From Leisingera sp. ANG-M7 (lineage in GTDB: Bacteria; Pseudomonadota; Alphaproteobacteria; Rhodobacterales; Rhodobacteraceae), in contig NZ_JWLI01000001.1 of the NCBI RefSeq assembly GCF_000813965.1, positions 248,001-312,000 of the forward strand: 64,000 nt of DNA, in the 5' to 3' direction. The position numbers and the translations under genes are program-made. The first letter of the stretch is position 1, and each line of letters opens with the position of its first letter. This document shows positions 45,303 to 53,618 of this stretch, in pieces. The notes below the pieces were generated by a model. The model was given only the letters and a program-made list of their open reading frames with translations. It searched no databases and was not told the DNA's origin.

Positions 45303-45704
45303 TTACAGCGTGAACCAGCCAGCCGCATCCACGGTATAGGTGATATCGCCACCGTTCGGCGTGACAGGCAGTCCGGTCTGACCGGTGTCGAGGTAAAGGA
45401 TCAGCCGCGACGTGCCCGGCGTGCCGGTGTCGATGTAGAGGACGATTGCCTCCGCAGTGCTCCCTGAGACGCTGGACCATGTGGGGTCGGCGCTGTCAAA
45501 GGTGCCGTCCGTGAACGTCTTGCTCGCAAGCGTGACCGCCGTGCCAACCACGCCAGACAGATCGTCCAGAAAGTCATGCGCCGCGCTGTAGGTGTAGGTT
45601 CCGGTATCCACCAGCGCCGCCTTCACGGTCCCTGCGGACATGTCCGTATTGGCCGAGCCGTTCAGCAGGGCCTCTTTGTATTTGGGGTAAATTGCGTTTG
45701 CCAT
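45303..45704 (-). CDS. Hypothetical phage structural protein, 133 aa
   Basis: It starts MANAIYPKYKEALLNGSANT and is rich in Thr, Ser and Ala with alternating strands (GTVKAALVDTGTYTYSAAHD). I have seen this opening in small proteins of tailed phages and would guess a tail or capsid decoration role. It ends 6 bp before the start of the 402-aa gene, so they are probably translated together. Confidence 0.6.
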   Translation of the reverse strand: MANAIYPKYKEALLNGSANTDMSAGTVKAALVDTGTYTYSAAHDFLDDLSGVVGTAVTLASKTFTDGTFDSADPTWSSVSGSTAEAIVLYIDTGTPGTSRLILYLDTGQTGLPVTPNGGDITYTVDAAGWFTL

Positions 45705-45726
45705 CGTTACTCTCCAGCTATCCTCC

Positions 45727-45960
45727 TTATGGGATCAGGTGTGCCCATTCCGGGCAGGCCAGCGAGAACGCCGCATAGGCCTCTTGGATCTCATCCGCAG
45801 TCTGCTGGGTGTCCTGCCGCGAGCGCGTGGGCAGGGACTTCCCCCACTGCCGGCACAGTTCCGCGCCGGTCTCAGTCCCGCCAGCCGGCGTCGTCCAGTT
45901 TGCGCACCCGCTCATCAAGATTGCGGTCAACACGATCACGAATTTGGTCAGCGTTTTCAT
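45727..45960 (-). CDS. Rz1-like outer-membrane spanin lipoprotein
   Basis: The 77-residue protein is a lipoprotein: the lipobox is LMSGC with Cys19, and the mature protein of about 60 residues has no other membrane segment. Its first 89 bp lie inside the preceding i-spanin-like gene in another frame, the classic overlapping layout of Rz/Rz1. Rz1 sits in the outer membrane and joins Rz across the periplasm to fuse the membranes in the last step of lysis. Proline content is lower than in many Rz1 proteins. Confidence 0.7.
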   Translation of the reverse strand: MKTLTKFVIVLTAILMSGCANWTTPAGGTETGAELCRQWGKSLPTRSRQDTQQTADEIQEAYAAFSLACPEWAHLIP

Positions 45961-46093
45961 GGTCTTTCGCCCTCATCTCGATGTAGGTTTCGTCCCGGCC
46001 CTGTTTCTTCTTGGACTGCCCCCACAGGACCAGACCGGACAGCAGCGCGCCTGCCGCCGCAAGGTAGCCCCAGATGCGGTTGAGAATTCCCAT
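45872..46093 (-). CDS. Rz-like inner-membrane spanin
   Basis: The 73-residue protein has one N-terminal membrane helix (about residues 5-24, WGYLAAAGALLSGLVLW) followed by a charged helical periplasmic part (DETYIEMRAKDHENADQIRD, then RNLDERVRKLDD), as in Rz. Its start codon overlaps the stop of the holin-like gene (TGATG). The lipoprotein gene starts inside it in another frame. It is short compared with lambda Rz (153 residues), though short i-spanins are known. Confidence 0.7.
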   Translation of the reverse strand: MGILNRIWGYLAAAGALLSGLVLWGQSKKKQGRDETYIEMRAKDHENADQIRDRVDRNLDERVRKLDDAGWRD

Positions 46094-46281
46094 CACCGCC
46101 CCCCGAATTGCTTCGCGATGGCATCCAAGCCAAACGCTCCAGCGGCGAACAGGAACACAGGTGTTGCCATGAACTTCGCGGAATCCACCACGGCCTCCTG
46201 CCCTGCCCCGTGTCCATAGACAAAGGCTCCAGCAAGGGTCGCCAGCAACACCCACGCGGTTTCGCGCTTGTAGGTTTTCAT
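46093..46281 (-). CDS. Small holin-like membrane protein, 62 aa
   Basis: It has two hydrophobic segments (about 9-24 and 36-53: WVLLATLAGAFVYGHG and FMATPVFLFAAGAFGL) with charged ends, the class II holin layout. It lies directly between the endolysin and spanin genes. Holins open the inner membrane at the set time to release or activate the endolysin. The start is ATG 46281. Confidence 0.65.
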   Translation of the reverse strand: MKTYKRETAWVLLATLAGAFVYGHGAGQEAVVDSAKFMATPVFLFAAGAFGLDAIAKQFGGR

Positions 46282-46284
46282 TTC

Positions 46285-46965
46285 TCAGGCCTCATTGCTT
46301 GAAATCGGGACGCCGCCGGGCGTCAGGTGAATGCGGCGACCGGTCACGGGAACGCCATCGGGCCACCGGGACGACAGCAGCCGCTCCTTAGCCATCCGGC
46401 TTACGGTCACCGCATTGGACTGGTTGCCGCCTAGAACGTGGAAGTGCGTTGCATCCTCACCGTGGTAAAAACCAACATGGCCCTGCCAGGAGTGCGGAGA
46501 CACGCGCCAGAACACTAGCGTTGCCCCATGCACCGGATCTGTGGACTTGCCCCAGTCGCGCCAATTTCGCGCACCCAGTGGGTTTTCCGGCAGGGCGATG
46601 TGCGGATCCGCCAGCCGGTGCGCCGTGGCGACAAACGCGCCGCACCACGGCACGTCCCGAGGGTCAATCCAACTCACCGATTTGTCGAACCAGCGGCGCA
46701 GGCGCGCTGTGTCCCGCTGCTCATGCAGGCCGCGGATCTTGGCCGCCTCTTGCATCCACGGCAGCCGGACGCGCTCGTGATCTGGCCTTGGCTCCAAGGC
46801 TGCCAGCGTCAGCGGACCGATGTAGGGCCGCGCCCGGAAGCCGATCGATCGCTTGAACGCGACCACTGCCGCATCGGTGCGCGGTCCACGAACGCCATCA
46901 ATGGGGCCTGGGTCAAACCCAAGCTCCCGCAGCCGGGTTTGCACCCAGCGATAGTCAACTGTCAT
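46285..46965 (-). CDS. Endolysin: PG-binding domain plus NlpC/P60-like (TIGR02594-type) peptidase
   Basis: The 226-residue protein has an N-terminal peptidoglycan-binding domain (residues 6-55, LRELGFDPGPIDGVRGPRTD) and a Cys-peptidase domain with Cys108 (DVPWCGAFVATAHRLAD) and His163 (QGHVGFYHGE), as in TIGR02594 and CHAP-type endolysins. It probably cuts peptide bonds in peptidoglycan. No signal peptide is seen, so it needs a holin. It sits in the lysis cassette between two membrane-protein genes. Confidence 0.85.
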   Translation of the reverse strand: MTVDYRWVQTRLRELGFDPGPIDGVRGPRTDAAVVAFKRSIGFRARPYIGPLTLAALEPRPDHERVRLPWMQEAAKIRGLHEQRDTARLRRWFDKSVSWIDPRDVPWCGAFVATAHRLADPHIALPENPLGARNWRDWGKSTDPVHGATLVFWRVSPHSWQGHVGFYHGEDATHFHVLGGNQSNAVTVSRMAKERLLSSRWPDGVPVTGRRIHLTPGGVPISSNEA

Positions 46966-46968
46966 GGC

Positions 46969-47409
46969 TTACCTCTGCGGATATATGTCGAACGCATTGC
47001 TGGCCCGGCGAACTTCGCGCATGCCGCCATTTGCTGGCTCAATGCGCCATAGTGTGTGAATCCGATACCGACCCGGCAACAGGTCGATCTGATCCACCCA
47101 TGCCCACCAGCACAGGTCCAGATTATCCGGCAGGCTGTTGTCCGGTCGGTAATCGTTTGCCCCTCTGTGCGTGGAGTATGTGTACCAGTTTCCACCCGCT
47201 GTTTGCCGCATGACGGTGACGGTCCATTTGGCGTAGAAGTGGCGGTTAATGTCCCGGTTTACCGTCATTTTCGGGCATTCACCGGCCGCCGCGTTCTCGA
47301 CATGAATACCGCTCACCTCGAACCACCAGCTCGCTGGCAGAGAGGACAGAGCCGTGCTGTACGCCAGCAGCAGGCCCCAAGCCCCCAAGATGATCTTGCC
47401 CCAGGTCAT
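46969..47409 (-). CDS. Membrane-anchored or exported prophage protein, 146 aa
   Basis: It has an N-terminal hydrophobic segment (IILGAWGLLLAYSTALSSL, residues about 6-24), then a beta-rich domain with cysteines (AAAGECPKMTVNRDINRHF, DNLDLCWWAWVDQIDLLPG). It may stay anchored in the inner membrane with the domain in the periplasm. It lies between a holin-like gene (its start overlaps that gene by ATGA) and the endolysin, so a role in lysis is plausible. I recognise no family. Confidence 0.65.
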   Translation of the reverse strand: MTWGKIILGAWGLLLAYSTALSSLPASWWFEVSGIHVENAAAGECPKMTVNRDINRHFYAKWTVTVMRQTAGGNWYTYSTHRGANDYRPDNSLPDNLDLCWWAWVDQIDLLPGRYRIHTLWRIEPANGGMREVRRASNAFDIYPQR

Positions 47410-47699
47410 TTCTTCCCCCTCCAGAGGCGAAAGGCGTCCTCAATGCCAAGGGAGAGGATCTGCCGGGAGATATGCTCGCCGGTCAGGGCAATGAGGGCGG
47501 AGACCGCGTAGGTGTATGTCTCACCATCCAGATCCAGCCAGGCCACAAGCGGCTGCGTGAACACCAGCGCGCACGCGACCGCTGAAACAGTCGTGGCGAT
47601 GGCGCCAAAGCAGGTGATGGTTGGCGAAGCCCTGAGCTTCAGCGCTATCGCCGCAGCCATGGCAATCCAGAACTCCAAGCTGGTTATCAGTTCGCGCAT
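47406..47699 (-). CDS. Second holin-like membrane protein, 97 aa
   Basis: ATG 47699 was chosen; the longer frame reads into the tailspike gene. Three hydrophobic segments are visible (about 9-24, 30-50 and 60-80: FWIAMAAAIALKLR, CFGAIATTVSAVACALVFTQ, TYAVSALIALTGEHI), a class I holin layout. It heads the lysis cassette. Having two holin-like genes may mean holin plus antiholin or pinholin. Confidence 0.65.
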   Translation of the reverse strand: MRELITSLEFWIAMAAAIALKLRASPTITCFGAIATTVSAVACALVFTQPLVAWLDLDGETYTYAVSALIALTGEHISRQILSLGIEDAFRLWRGKK

Positions 47700-47709
47700 C
47701 CATTCCCCC

Positions 47710-49449
47710 TCAGTGCACCAGGTGCCCTGTGAACTCGCTTTCAATCGGCCGCGCCGCAAAGCCCGCCGTGTTCCCCGCCATCCCGTTGACGACTGCGTGC
47801 ACAGTGATCACGTCTCCGCTGGTCAGTGGCTGGCTGGTGGTGATCGTCATGGTGTCGTCGCCGGTGGTGCCGTTGAACTGCCAGCGGCGCTTGCCGATGG
47901 CGGTGCCATTTTGCCGGACCTCGATGTGCCCGCTGGCGGCGGTGGCGATGGAAGACACAGCAACAGAGGCGGTGATCTCATAGAAGGCGGAGACCGTGAT
48001 AGTGACCGCACCCGTGCCCGTGTTGACGGTCGGAGGTTGCTGGCATCCGGTCGGCACGTCGGTGTCATATGCCACTTGAACCAGCGCGCCGTTGCCAGTG
48101 ATGCTGCTCTGGGCGTTGTTCGAGTTCATCGACCACGAGCTGAGGCGAGCCGGCAGCCGGGCCGCCACTGGCGCATTGGAATCGTCAATGGGGGTGGTCA
48201 CGCCCGTATAGCTGTTTGTTCCAATCTCCAGGCGGATTGCATCGCTGTCATATGCGATGGCCGTGGTAGTGAGACGGAAGGCGTTGCCCTGAACGATGGT
48301 GTTCTGGTCCGTTGCAGTGGTGGCCGCCGTGCCGCGGAAGTCTATGCCCACCAAATGGTTGACGATGATATTCCCGACGATGGTCATGCCCAGCGTGTCG
48401 CCGAGTGCGTTGCCCATGCGGATCGCCGGTACCCGGTCGGTCCCAGTGGTTTTCTCGATGAACACGTTGGACGTGATCGAGAGGCCGTCGCCATTATCGT
48501 AGCCAAGCTGGCCGATGCCATAAACGGTAGTGGATGTGTCGGTATCCACCCCGCCGAGGTTGTTGTCCTCGAACAGGTTGCAGGTCACGCTGCCGTTGCG
48601 CGTGTTCTGGTCAAGGGTCAGGCCCTCCCAGCCATTGCTGCGGAAGGTATTGTTCGCGATAACGAACCGGTCCAGGCCCGCCGTAGACAGGCCCACCCCA
48701 TCGTTGTCCTCGAAGGTGCAATGGACCACCGTCGCGCGCTTCGGGCTGCCCGGCGTGTCATCTGCGAAGGCCAGGCCGTTCCGGGTCGAGTTGCGGAAGA
48801 TGCAGTTTTCAACCGTGCAGTCATCGCCATAGATGAACAGCAGAGTTGTGTCGGTGGTATTGCTCGCCTTGTCGCCATCAAAGGTGATGTCCCGGATCTT
48901 GAAGTAATCCCCCAGGACCCTCAGAACGTTGATGTTGTTGTCCACGCCTTTGATAAAGACCGTGTCAGGACCGGAGCCTTGGAAAAGGATGTTGTCATCG
49001 GTCTCCGAAAGCAGCACTTGGCTGTCAAAGACGAAATCCCCGGGGCCGAACTTCAGCTTGCCCCCGCCAAGTGCTGTAAGGTGCGCCACCGCAGCAGTTA
49101 CAGCCGCCTTGTTGTCCGTGCTTCCATCGCCCTTGGCGCCAAAGCTTTCTGCCCAAACGTCTCCGGTGATGGTGATTTGCTGCGGCACGTTGTCTGCTTC
49201 AAAAATCAGCACGTCCGCGGCGTCTGTGACCCGGATTTTCAGACTGTCGTCCGAGGTGTAGATCTCCGGGAAAAAACCTGCGGAATCCGCAATCACCGGG
49301 CTGGTGTGCGCGGTTGTTTCCGCCAGGTCGGAATAGGTCGTGACAGCCGTGGTGGTCCCGGCTTCATAGACATACAGTTTCGCACCGCCTGCCGGATTGC
49401 CATTGCTATCCAGCGCCCGCGGGAACGCCTCGAACGAAAGCCTTGCCAT
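47710..49449 (-). CDS. Tailspike protein with parallel beta-helix (pectate-lyase-like)
   Basis: The 579-residue protein has an N-terminal particle-binding part (FPRALDSNGNPAGGAKLYVY, residues about 10-90), then a pectate_lyase_3-type start (VWAESFGAKGDGSTDNKAAV) and a long right-handed beta-helix (coils such as NCIFRNSTRNGLAFADDTPG and NNTFRSNGWEGLTLDQ). A C-terminal beta domain follows. In P22 the tailspike (gp9) is last in the late order and cuts the host O-antigen; this one is in the same place. The target sugar is unknown. Confidence 0.88.
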   Translation of the reverse strand: MARLSFEAFPRALDSNGNPAGGAKLYVYEAGTTTAVTTYSDLAETTAHTSPVIADSAGFFPEIYTSDDSLKIRVTDAADVLIFEADNVPQQITITGDVWAESFGAKGDGSTDNKAAVTAAVAHLTALGGGKLKFGPGDFVFDSQVLLSETDDNILFQGSGPDTVFIKGVDNNINVLRVLGDYFKIRDITFDGDKASNTTDTTLLFIYGDDCTVENCIFRNSTRNGLAFADDTPGSPKRATVVHCTFEDNDGVGLSTAGLDRFVIANNTFRSNGWEGLTLDQNTRNGSVTCNLFEDNNLGGVDTDTSTTVYGIGQLGYDNGDGLSITSNVFIEKTTGTDRVPAIRMGNALGDTLGMTIVGNIIVNHLVGIDFRGTAATTATDQNTIVQGNAFRLTTTAIAYDSDAIRLEIGTNSYTGVTTPIDDSNAPVAARLPARLSSWSMNSNNAQSSITGNGALVQVAYDTDVPTGCQQPPTVNTGTGAVTITVSAFYEITASVAVSSIATAASGHIEVRQNGTAIGKRRWQFNGTTGDDTMTITTSQPLTSGDVITVHAVVNGMAGNTAGFAARPIESEFTGHLVH

Positions 49450-49464
49450 TCGCGCCTCTTATGA

Positions 49465-50052
49465 TCAGAAAAAGGACGCTTCCCGCAGGCGGCGCTTTTT
49501 GTTCACGCCGTCATTGTGGGAAGCTAGGGAGGAAATTGCGGATCGCACGTCACCGCCGGAGCGCACTGCCCGGGCCACACCCGACAGGTCATCGTTCCAG
49601 GCGCCAGCTCCGTAGTTGTAGGCCAGTGAAACAAGGGCGGCCCGCTGCTGCGGGTCCAAGGCGTTGTACCGTTCCTGACCGATAGCCCGGACTACAGACG
49701 GCTCGAATTCCGTGCTGACCCTCCGCGACAGGTCGCGATCTGCCCCAGCCCTGTCCACGGACATACCCTGCCGCACGGGAATGATGCGCCCGTCCTCGGT
49801 GGTGATGGTGTCCGACCCGTATCCGGCCCGGTACGCGTTCACGTCCCAATACGGGGTGTTGCTGAACCCCTCGAACTCCCGAAGCAGTGACAGGGCGTCT
49901 CCGGCCTCCCGCGTCGGCCCGCCATAGGCTGCCAAGGCGTTGTATTGCGGGCTGGTTGGCTGCTCTGCCAGGGCGTTCTGCATCCGCCGCGCCTGCACGA
50001 TCTGCGCAAGCGCATTGCCCGCGACATTCGCGGTTTGGAGTTTGGGAAGCAT
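49465..50052 (-). CDS. GH24 (T4-lysozyme-like) muramidase, probably virion-linked
   Basis: The 195-residue protein has about 45 residues of small-residue linker, then a phage lysozyme domain with catalytic Glu61 (FEGFSNTPYWD), Asp70 and AGYGSDT. The T4 triad E-x8-D-x5-T is met by Glu61 and Asp70, but the Thr position is Ala76 (YRAGYG). It stands next to the ejection proteins, apart from the lysis cassette, so it may help DNA entry rather than lysis. GGAGG precedes ATG 50052. Confidence 0.82.
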   Translation of the reverse strand: MLPKLQTANVAGNALAQIVQARRMQNALAEQPTSPQYNALAAYGGPTREAGDALSLLREFEGFSNTPYWDVNAYRAGYGSDTITTEDGRIIPVRQGMSVDRAGADRDLSRRVSTEFEPSVVRAIGQERYNALDPQQRAALVSLAYNYGAGAWNDDLSGVARAVRSGGDVRSAISSLASHNDGVNKKRRLREASFF

Positions 50053-50105
50053 GGGGCCTCCTGAATGTGCTTGAATTCCAATGAGCCAACGCACATCTTT
50101 GGTGG

Positions 50106-50324
50106 ATGCGCAGGTTCCTCATTCACGCGGCGATTGCCGTTGTTCTGATCAACGCCCCTTTGTCCGTGTTTTTCGTCGGCTGGGGGCTGAAATTGATCTA
50201 TGAAGCCGCAGGCATGGCCGTATTCCTGACCGCCTGCGCTTCTATCTCTATTGCGTCTCTAGGGATTGCATCCCTGTTTGATAAGAGCCAAGGCCAAGAG
50301 ATCCTCCCGCCACGCGACCGATAA
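50106..50324 (+). CDS. Possible small membrane protein on the opposite strand, 72 aa
   Basis: The frame encodes two hydrophobic helices (IHAAIAVVLINAPLSVFFVG and MAVFLTACASISIASLGIAS) and a charged tail. It is the only rightward candidate in the late operon, in the one long gap there (50053-50247), and it overlaps the 3' end of the gp16-like gene by 77 bp. The ribosome site is poor (GGTGG directly against the ATG). In P22 the exclusion gene sieA sits in the corresponding place on the opposite strand, so a similar role is possible but not shown. Confidence 0.4.
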   Translation: MRRFLIHAAIAVVLINAPLSVFFVGWGLKLIYEAAGMAVFLTACASISIASLGIASLFDKSQGQEILPPRDR

Positions 50325-52368
50325 GGGCCGCCTCTGCGTTCTTGAGAGGCTGACCAGCCATCGCCCGGCGAACCGCTGCAAGTGCGCGCTGCGCCTCCTC
50401 ACCGCGGATATTTACCAAGCGGTCGGAGATTTCATCGAAGATGGCCTTTTCCCGCGCAGACATGCTGCGTGGATCAATCCCGGTGATGGTGCGGGTAATG
50501 TCCTGAGCGGCTTCCAGCGGGTTGCCCATATTGCCTGCGGTGCGGCGCACCATTCCCGGGGCGGCCTCATCGGACACCTGCTCCTGGATCGACTGACGAA
50601 TGGCGGTTTTCGAGTTGGTGGCTATGGCCGCGCGCAGTTCAAGCGCCGCAGCGGTCCGATCCAACTCCTGAAGTAGCCTGTTGGCGCGTTGCGTACCTAG
50701 GATTTGCTGCAGCTTCCCCACGTTGGCCCGGCTGGACATTTCCTTGACCAGTTGCATAGCCTCGCGAGCGTCGGTGTTCGGGTCGGTGATCGTGCGGCGC
50801 ACATTGGACAGCGCTTCCTCGATGCCCTCCCGAAGCCCTTGACGCAGCGCCTGTTTGGCTTCCGCTGACACGCCTTGGCGCATGAACTGCTGCACGTCCT
50901 CCAGCGTGGTGCGTCTGGACAGCATATTTTTACCCAGCGCCAGGGCTTCGTCGCGCTGGATCTTGTCGCCTCCGATCCGCAGAGCGCGCCCATACTCCGG
51001 CACAGCCTCACGGACGGAGTCCCGCAGTTGCGCGGCGAGACGCCGGGCGCGGTTGCCAGCCTCAGTAAAGCGCCCGAACTGGTCAGTATTGCCGCGCGCC
51101 ACGTCGTCCAGCGCTCGCTTGAGGAAATCGAGTTGCTGAACGTTTGGCATTTCACGGAACGCCACGCTACCGTCGTCGGCGATTTCAGCCATGATCTGCT
51201 GGTTGCGCAGTCCCGCCGCAGTCATGGCGTCGTTTGCCTCCTGCACCGCTGACTGCATAGTGCGGGCCGGGACGCGGGACAGCACCTCCTCAACCTTCCG
51301 TCCTGATGCCGCCGCGTAGTCAATCGGCTTGGAGTAGGCCAGATCATATGCCGCCTGCCGCGCCGGGGAGGTTTCTGAGGCAATATCGCGCGCTGCCGCC
51401 TTCACACCGCCAGGCTTGCCTAGAAGCCCATCGAGGGTTTGACCGAGGCGCTGCCCCACCTGTGTTGCCCTGGTTTCTGCTGCGTCACGCGCGACACGCA
51501 GCGCAGCGCCGCCTGTGTTGGCGCTTGCGTCCAGCAGTGCGGCAGTTCCCGGGCCAGCATCTGCGAGCATGGCATCATCCCCAAGTTGGGACAGCCGCGC
51601 CGCCGCTGCATCGAGGTCGTCATTTGCCAGAGCCTGCTTTACCACCCGGGCCGCCTCCGGCTTTAGACCGAATTCGTCCGCGATGGTGCGAACGTCCAGC
51701 CGCTTTATGCGCTTCGCCATGGCGGTCGCGCCCTCACCGATGAGACTTGCGAAGGGTCCAAGCGCCGCCGCCATGCCGCCACCAATCAGCGCACCCTTTC
51801 CGGCCTCAGCCAGACGTTCTCCATCCTCAGCGCGGCCGGCAAAAGACGCCGCACCCTCGACCGCGCCGCCCGGAGCAGCAACCGCGCCAACGCGCAACGC
51901 TCTTGTGAGTGCATTCCCGCCGCGAGACACAAAGTCCACCGCCTTTGCTCCCGCTGCGCCCGCCGCCAGTGGGATTGCCGAAGCGACACCGCCGCCGATA
52001 TTCAGCGCCATGGATTGTCCGGGGCGCTGACGTTCAAAGGCGTCCGATACCCGACGCATGGTATCTGCAGTTTCAGGTTGCCCCAACGCTCCTACTGTTT
52101 CGTCAGCAAACTCACCAAGAATAGGGATGCCCTGCACCGCTTCCTGCACTCGACCGGCAACCGGATAGGCGGCAATCACGCGCTCGTCCTGCGCGGCCTG
52201 CAATGCTGGATCCACAACCTGACCTGCGGCATTTTGAAAAGCCCCCTCGGGCGGTTGGCCGTATGTGCCATCTGGGTTCCGCTGGGCTGCGTCCGTCTGG
52301 CTGCTGCGGCGGCGCGCCAGTTCGCGCTTGGCTTTCTCGACAAGCGCCGCTCTCAGAGCATCGCTCAT
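50248..52368 (-). CDS. DNA ejection (injection) protein, P22 gp16-like by position
   Basis: The 706-residue protein is mostly helical and rich in Ala, with a glycine-rich hydrophobic stretch near 120-200 (SMALNIGGGVASAIPLAAGA, GALIGGGMAAALGPFASLIG) that could insert in a membrane. The C-terminal half is coiled (DDVARGNTDQFGRFTEAGNR). It is the last of three ATGA-coupled genes between gp14-like and lysozyme, where P22 has gp16. In P22 these proteins leave the virion and let DNA cross the cell envelope. Assignment is mainly positional. Confidence 0.7.
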   Translation of the reverse strand: MSDALRAALVEKAKRELARRRSSQTDAAQRNPDGTYGQPPEGAFQNAAGQVVDPALQAAQDERVIAAYPVAGRVQEAVQGIPILGEFADETVGALGQPETADTMRRVSDAFERQRPGQSMALNIGGGVASAIPLAAGAAGAKAVDFVSRGGNALTRALRVGAVAAPGGAVEGAASFAGRAEDGERLAEAGKGALIGGGMAAALGPFASLIGEGATAMAKRIKRLDVRTIADEFGLKPEAARVVKQALANDDLDAAAARLSQLGDDAMLADAGPGTAALLDASANTGGAALRVARDAAETRATQVGQRLGQTLDGLLGKPGGVKAAARDIASETSPARQAAYDLAYSKPIDYAAASGRKVEEVLSRVPARTMQSAVQEANDAMTAAGLRNQQIMAEIADDGSVAFREMPNVQQLDFLKRALDDVARGNTDQFGRFTEAGNRARRLAAQLRDSVREAVPEYGRALRIGGDKIQRDEALALGKNMLSRRTTLEDVQQFMRQGVSAEAKQALRQGLREGIEEALSNVRRTITDPNTDAREAMQLVKEMSSRANVGKLQQILGTQRANRLLQELDRTAAALELRAAIATNSKTAIRQSIQEQVSDEAAPGMVRRTAGNMGNPLEAAQDITRTITGIDPRSMSAREKAIFDEISDRLVNIRGEEAQRALAAVRRAMAGQPLKNAEAALIGRVAGGSLGLGSYQTGMQSLETQ

Positions 52369-53618
52369 CGCTCATTCTCCCGGATGAAGGCATCAAGTTC
52401 ATCATCAGTCATGGTTTGAAAGTTTGGCATTCCCCGCACCCGATCCTGCAGTTCGGCAGCCTGAGCAGCAGTCTGGTTTTTCGACAGGATGCGCTCGCGT
52501 TCGGCGGCAAACTCCGCACGACGGTCTTTAATCTCTTGCAGGACGGACCGAAGTCTCGCCGGGCTTTGCGCGGCGTCAAGGTTGCCCTGAATGGCCTGCA
52601 GGAAAGCAATTTCCTTTTCGGTAACAGCACCAAGCGCCCCTCCAGTTGGAGAAGCATCACGCATTGCTTGCAGTTCCTCAAAGCCTAGGTTGGCCTTGAC
52701 GGTATCAAGCACTGCCTGGAAGTCGCGCGCACCACTTTCCGGGACGCCGGAGAGCATAGACCCGAACCCAGCGACCCAGCGACCGCTCTCATCAAGCATC
52801 TGCATCGCCTTGTCGATATTGGAGTTCACAATGTCGGATTTGCGCTGATAACCGGCTTGCGCAAGGTCCGACTTCCGGCCCGCATCGCTCCGCTCGGTCT
52901 CCACGTCGCCGCCCGGGATGGGTTCGTCAACAAACGTGCCGCGGTCAGCGTCCCAGCGGCGCTGGAACCCCTTCGGTGGCTTGTCCACGATTGGAAGCTG
53001 GTTGGCCGGATCGCCGGTGTTGACGTTGACGGTGGTGCCTTTGCTGGTCAGCGGCGTACCTGCTGGCAGAAGGCCCGCATTTATGTCCGCCTGTGTCTTG
53101 CCTGCTGACGATAGCGGCTTCGGCGGGGCGCTGAACTCCCTGACCTTGGTCAACTTGTCCAACAGGTTCTCATATGGCGCGACAAATGCCGGGAACTGAT
53201 CCAGGCTCTCAAGAGGCTGCTCGCCAACTGAGGTGATCAATGCATTCAGGTCTTCGAGGTTTCCACTCTGATAAAGCGGAATGCCCTTTGCTAGTGCCCC
53301 TTCCAGCTCGGCGGCCTTTTGCGCTGCCTCGGTGGCACTCAGACTTCGCGCGTACTGCTCAAGCTTCATGTCAAGCTCCTGCGCCTGCCGGTCGGCCGAC
53401 TGCTGCCGCAGGTCCATCGCCTGATGCGTGTTCCGCGCCTGCAGCGCAGCCATGGGGTCCACGCCAGCCAAAGCCGCCAAGGCATTCTGGTTGCCCTGCG
53501 CAATCCCCGCGCCGTGCTGCTGGTACACATCATCCAGCCGCCGGTTGCGGTTAAACTGCGCCAGCGCGTTCCCGGTGCCGACTGCCCGCGCCACACTGCC
53601 AAGCACATTCGGTCCCAT
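52365..53618 (-). CDS. DNA ejection protein, P22 gp20-like by position
   Basis: The 417-residue protein is helical and polar, with a Gln/Ala-rich N-terminal half (NQNALAALAGVDPMAALQAR, MDLRQQSADRQAQELDMKLE) and a C-terminal helical region (LRSVLQEIKDRRAEFAAERE). The middle is proline- and glycine-rich. It overlaps both neighbours by ATGA. It matches the place of P22 gp20. Family similarity cannot be proven by eye. Confidence 0.65.
   Translation of the reverse strand: MGPNVLGSVARAVGTGNALAQFNRNRRLDDVYQQHGAGIAQGNQNALAALAGVDPMAALQARNTHQAMDLRQQSADRQAQELDMKLEQYARSLSATEAAQKAAELEGALAKGIPLYQSGNLEDLNALITSVGEQPLESLDQFPAFVAPYENLLDKLTKVREFSAPPKPLSSAGKTQADINAGLLPAGTPLTSKGTTVNVNTGDPANQLPIVDKPPKGFQRRWDADRGTFVDEPIPGGDVETERSDAGRKSDLAQAGYQRKSDIVNSNIDKAMQMLDESGRWVAGFGSMLSGVPESGARDFQAVLDTVKANLGFEELQAMRDASPTGGALGAVTEKEIAFLQAIQGNLDAAQSPARLRSVLQEIKDRRAEFAAERERILSKNQTAAQAAELQDRVRGMPNFQTMTDDELDAFIRENER

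Noticed and set aside
47512-49464. Rightward open frame of 650 codons
   Set aside because: It mirrors the tailspike gene; the leftward frame has the pectate-lyase-type opening and beta-helix coils.
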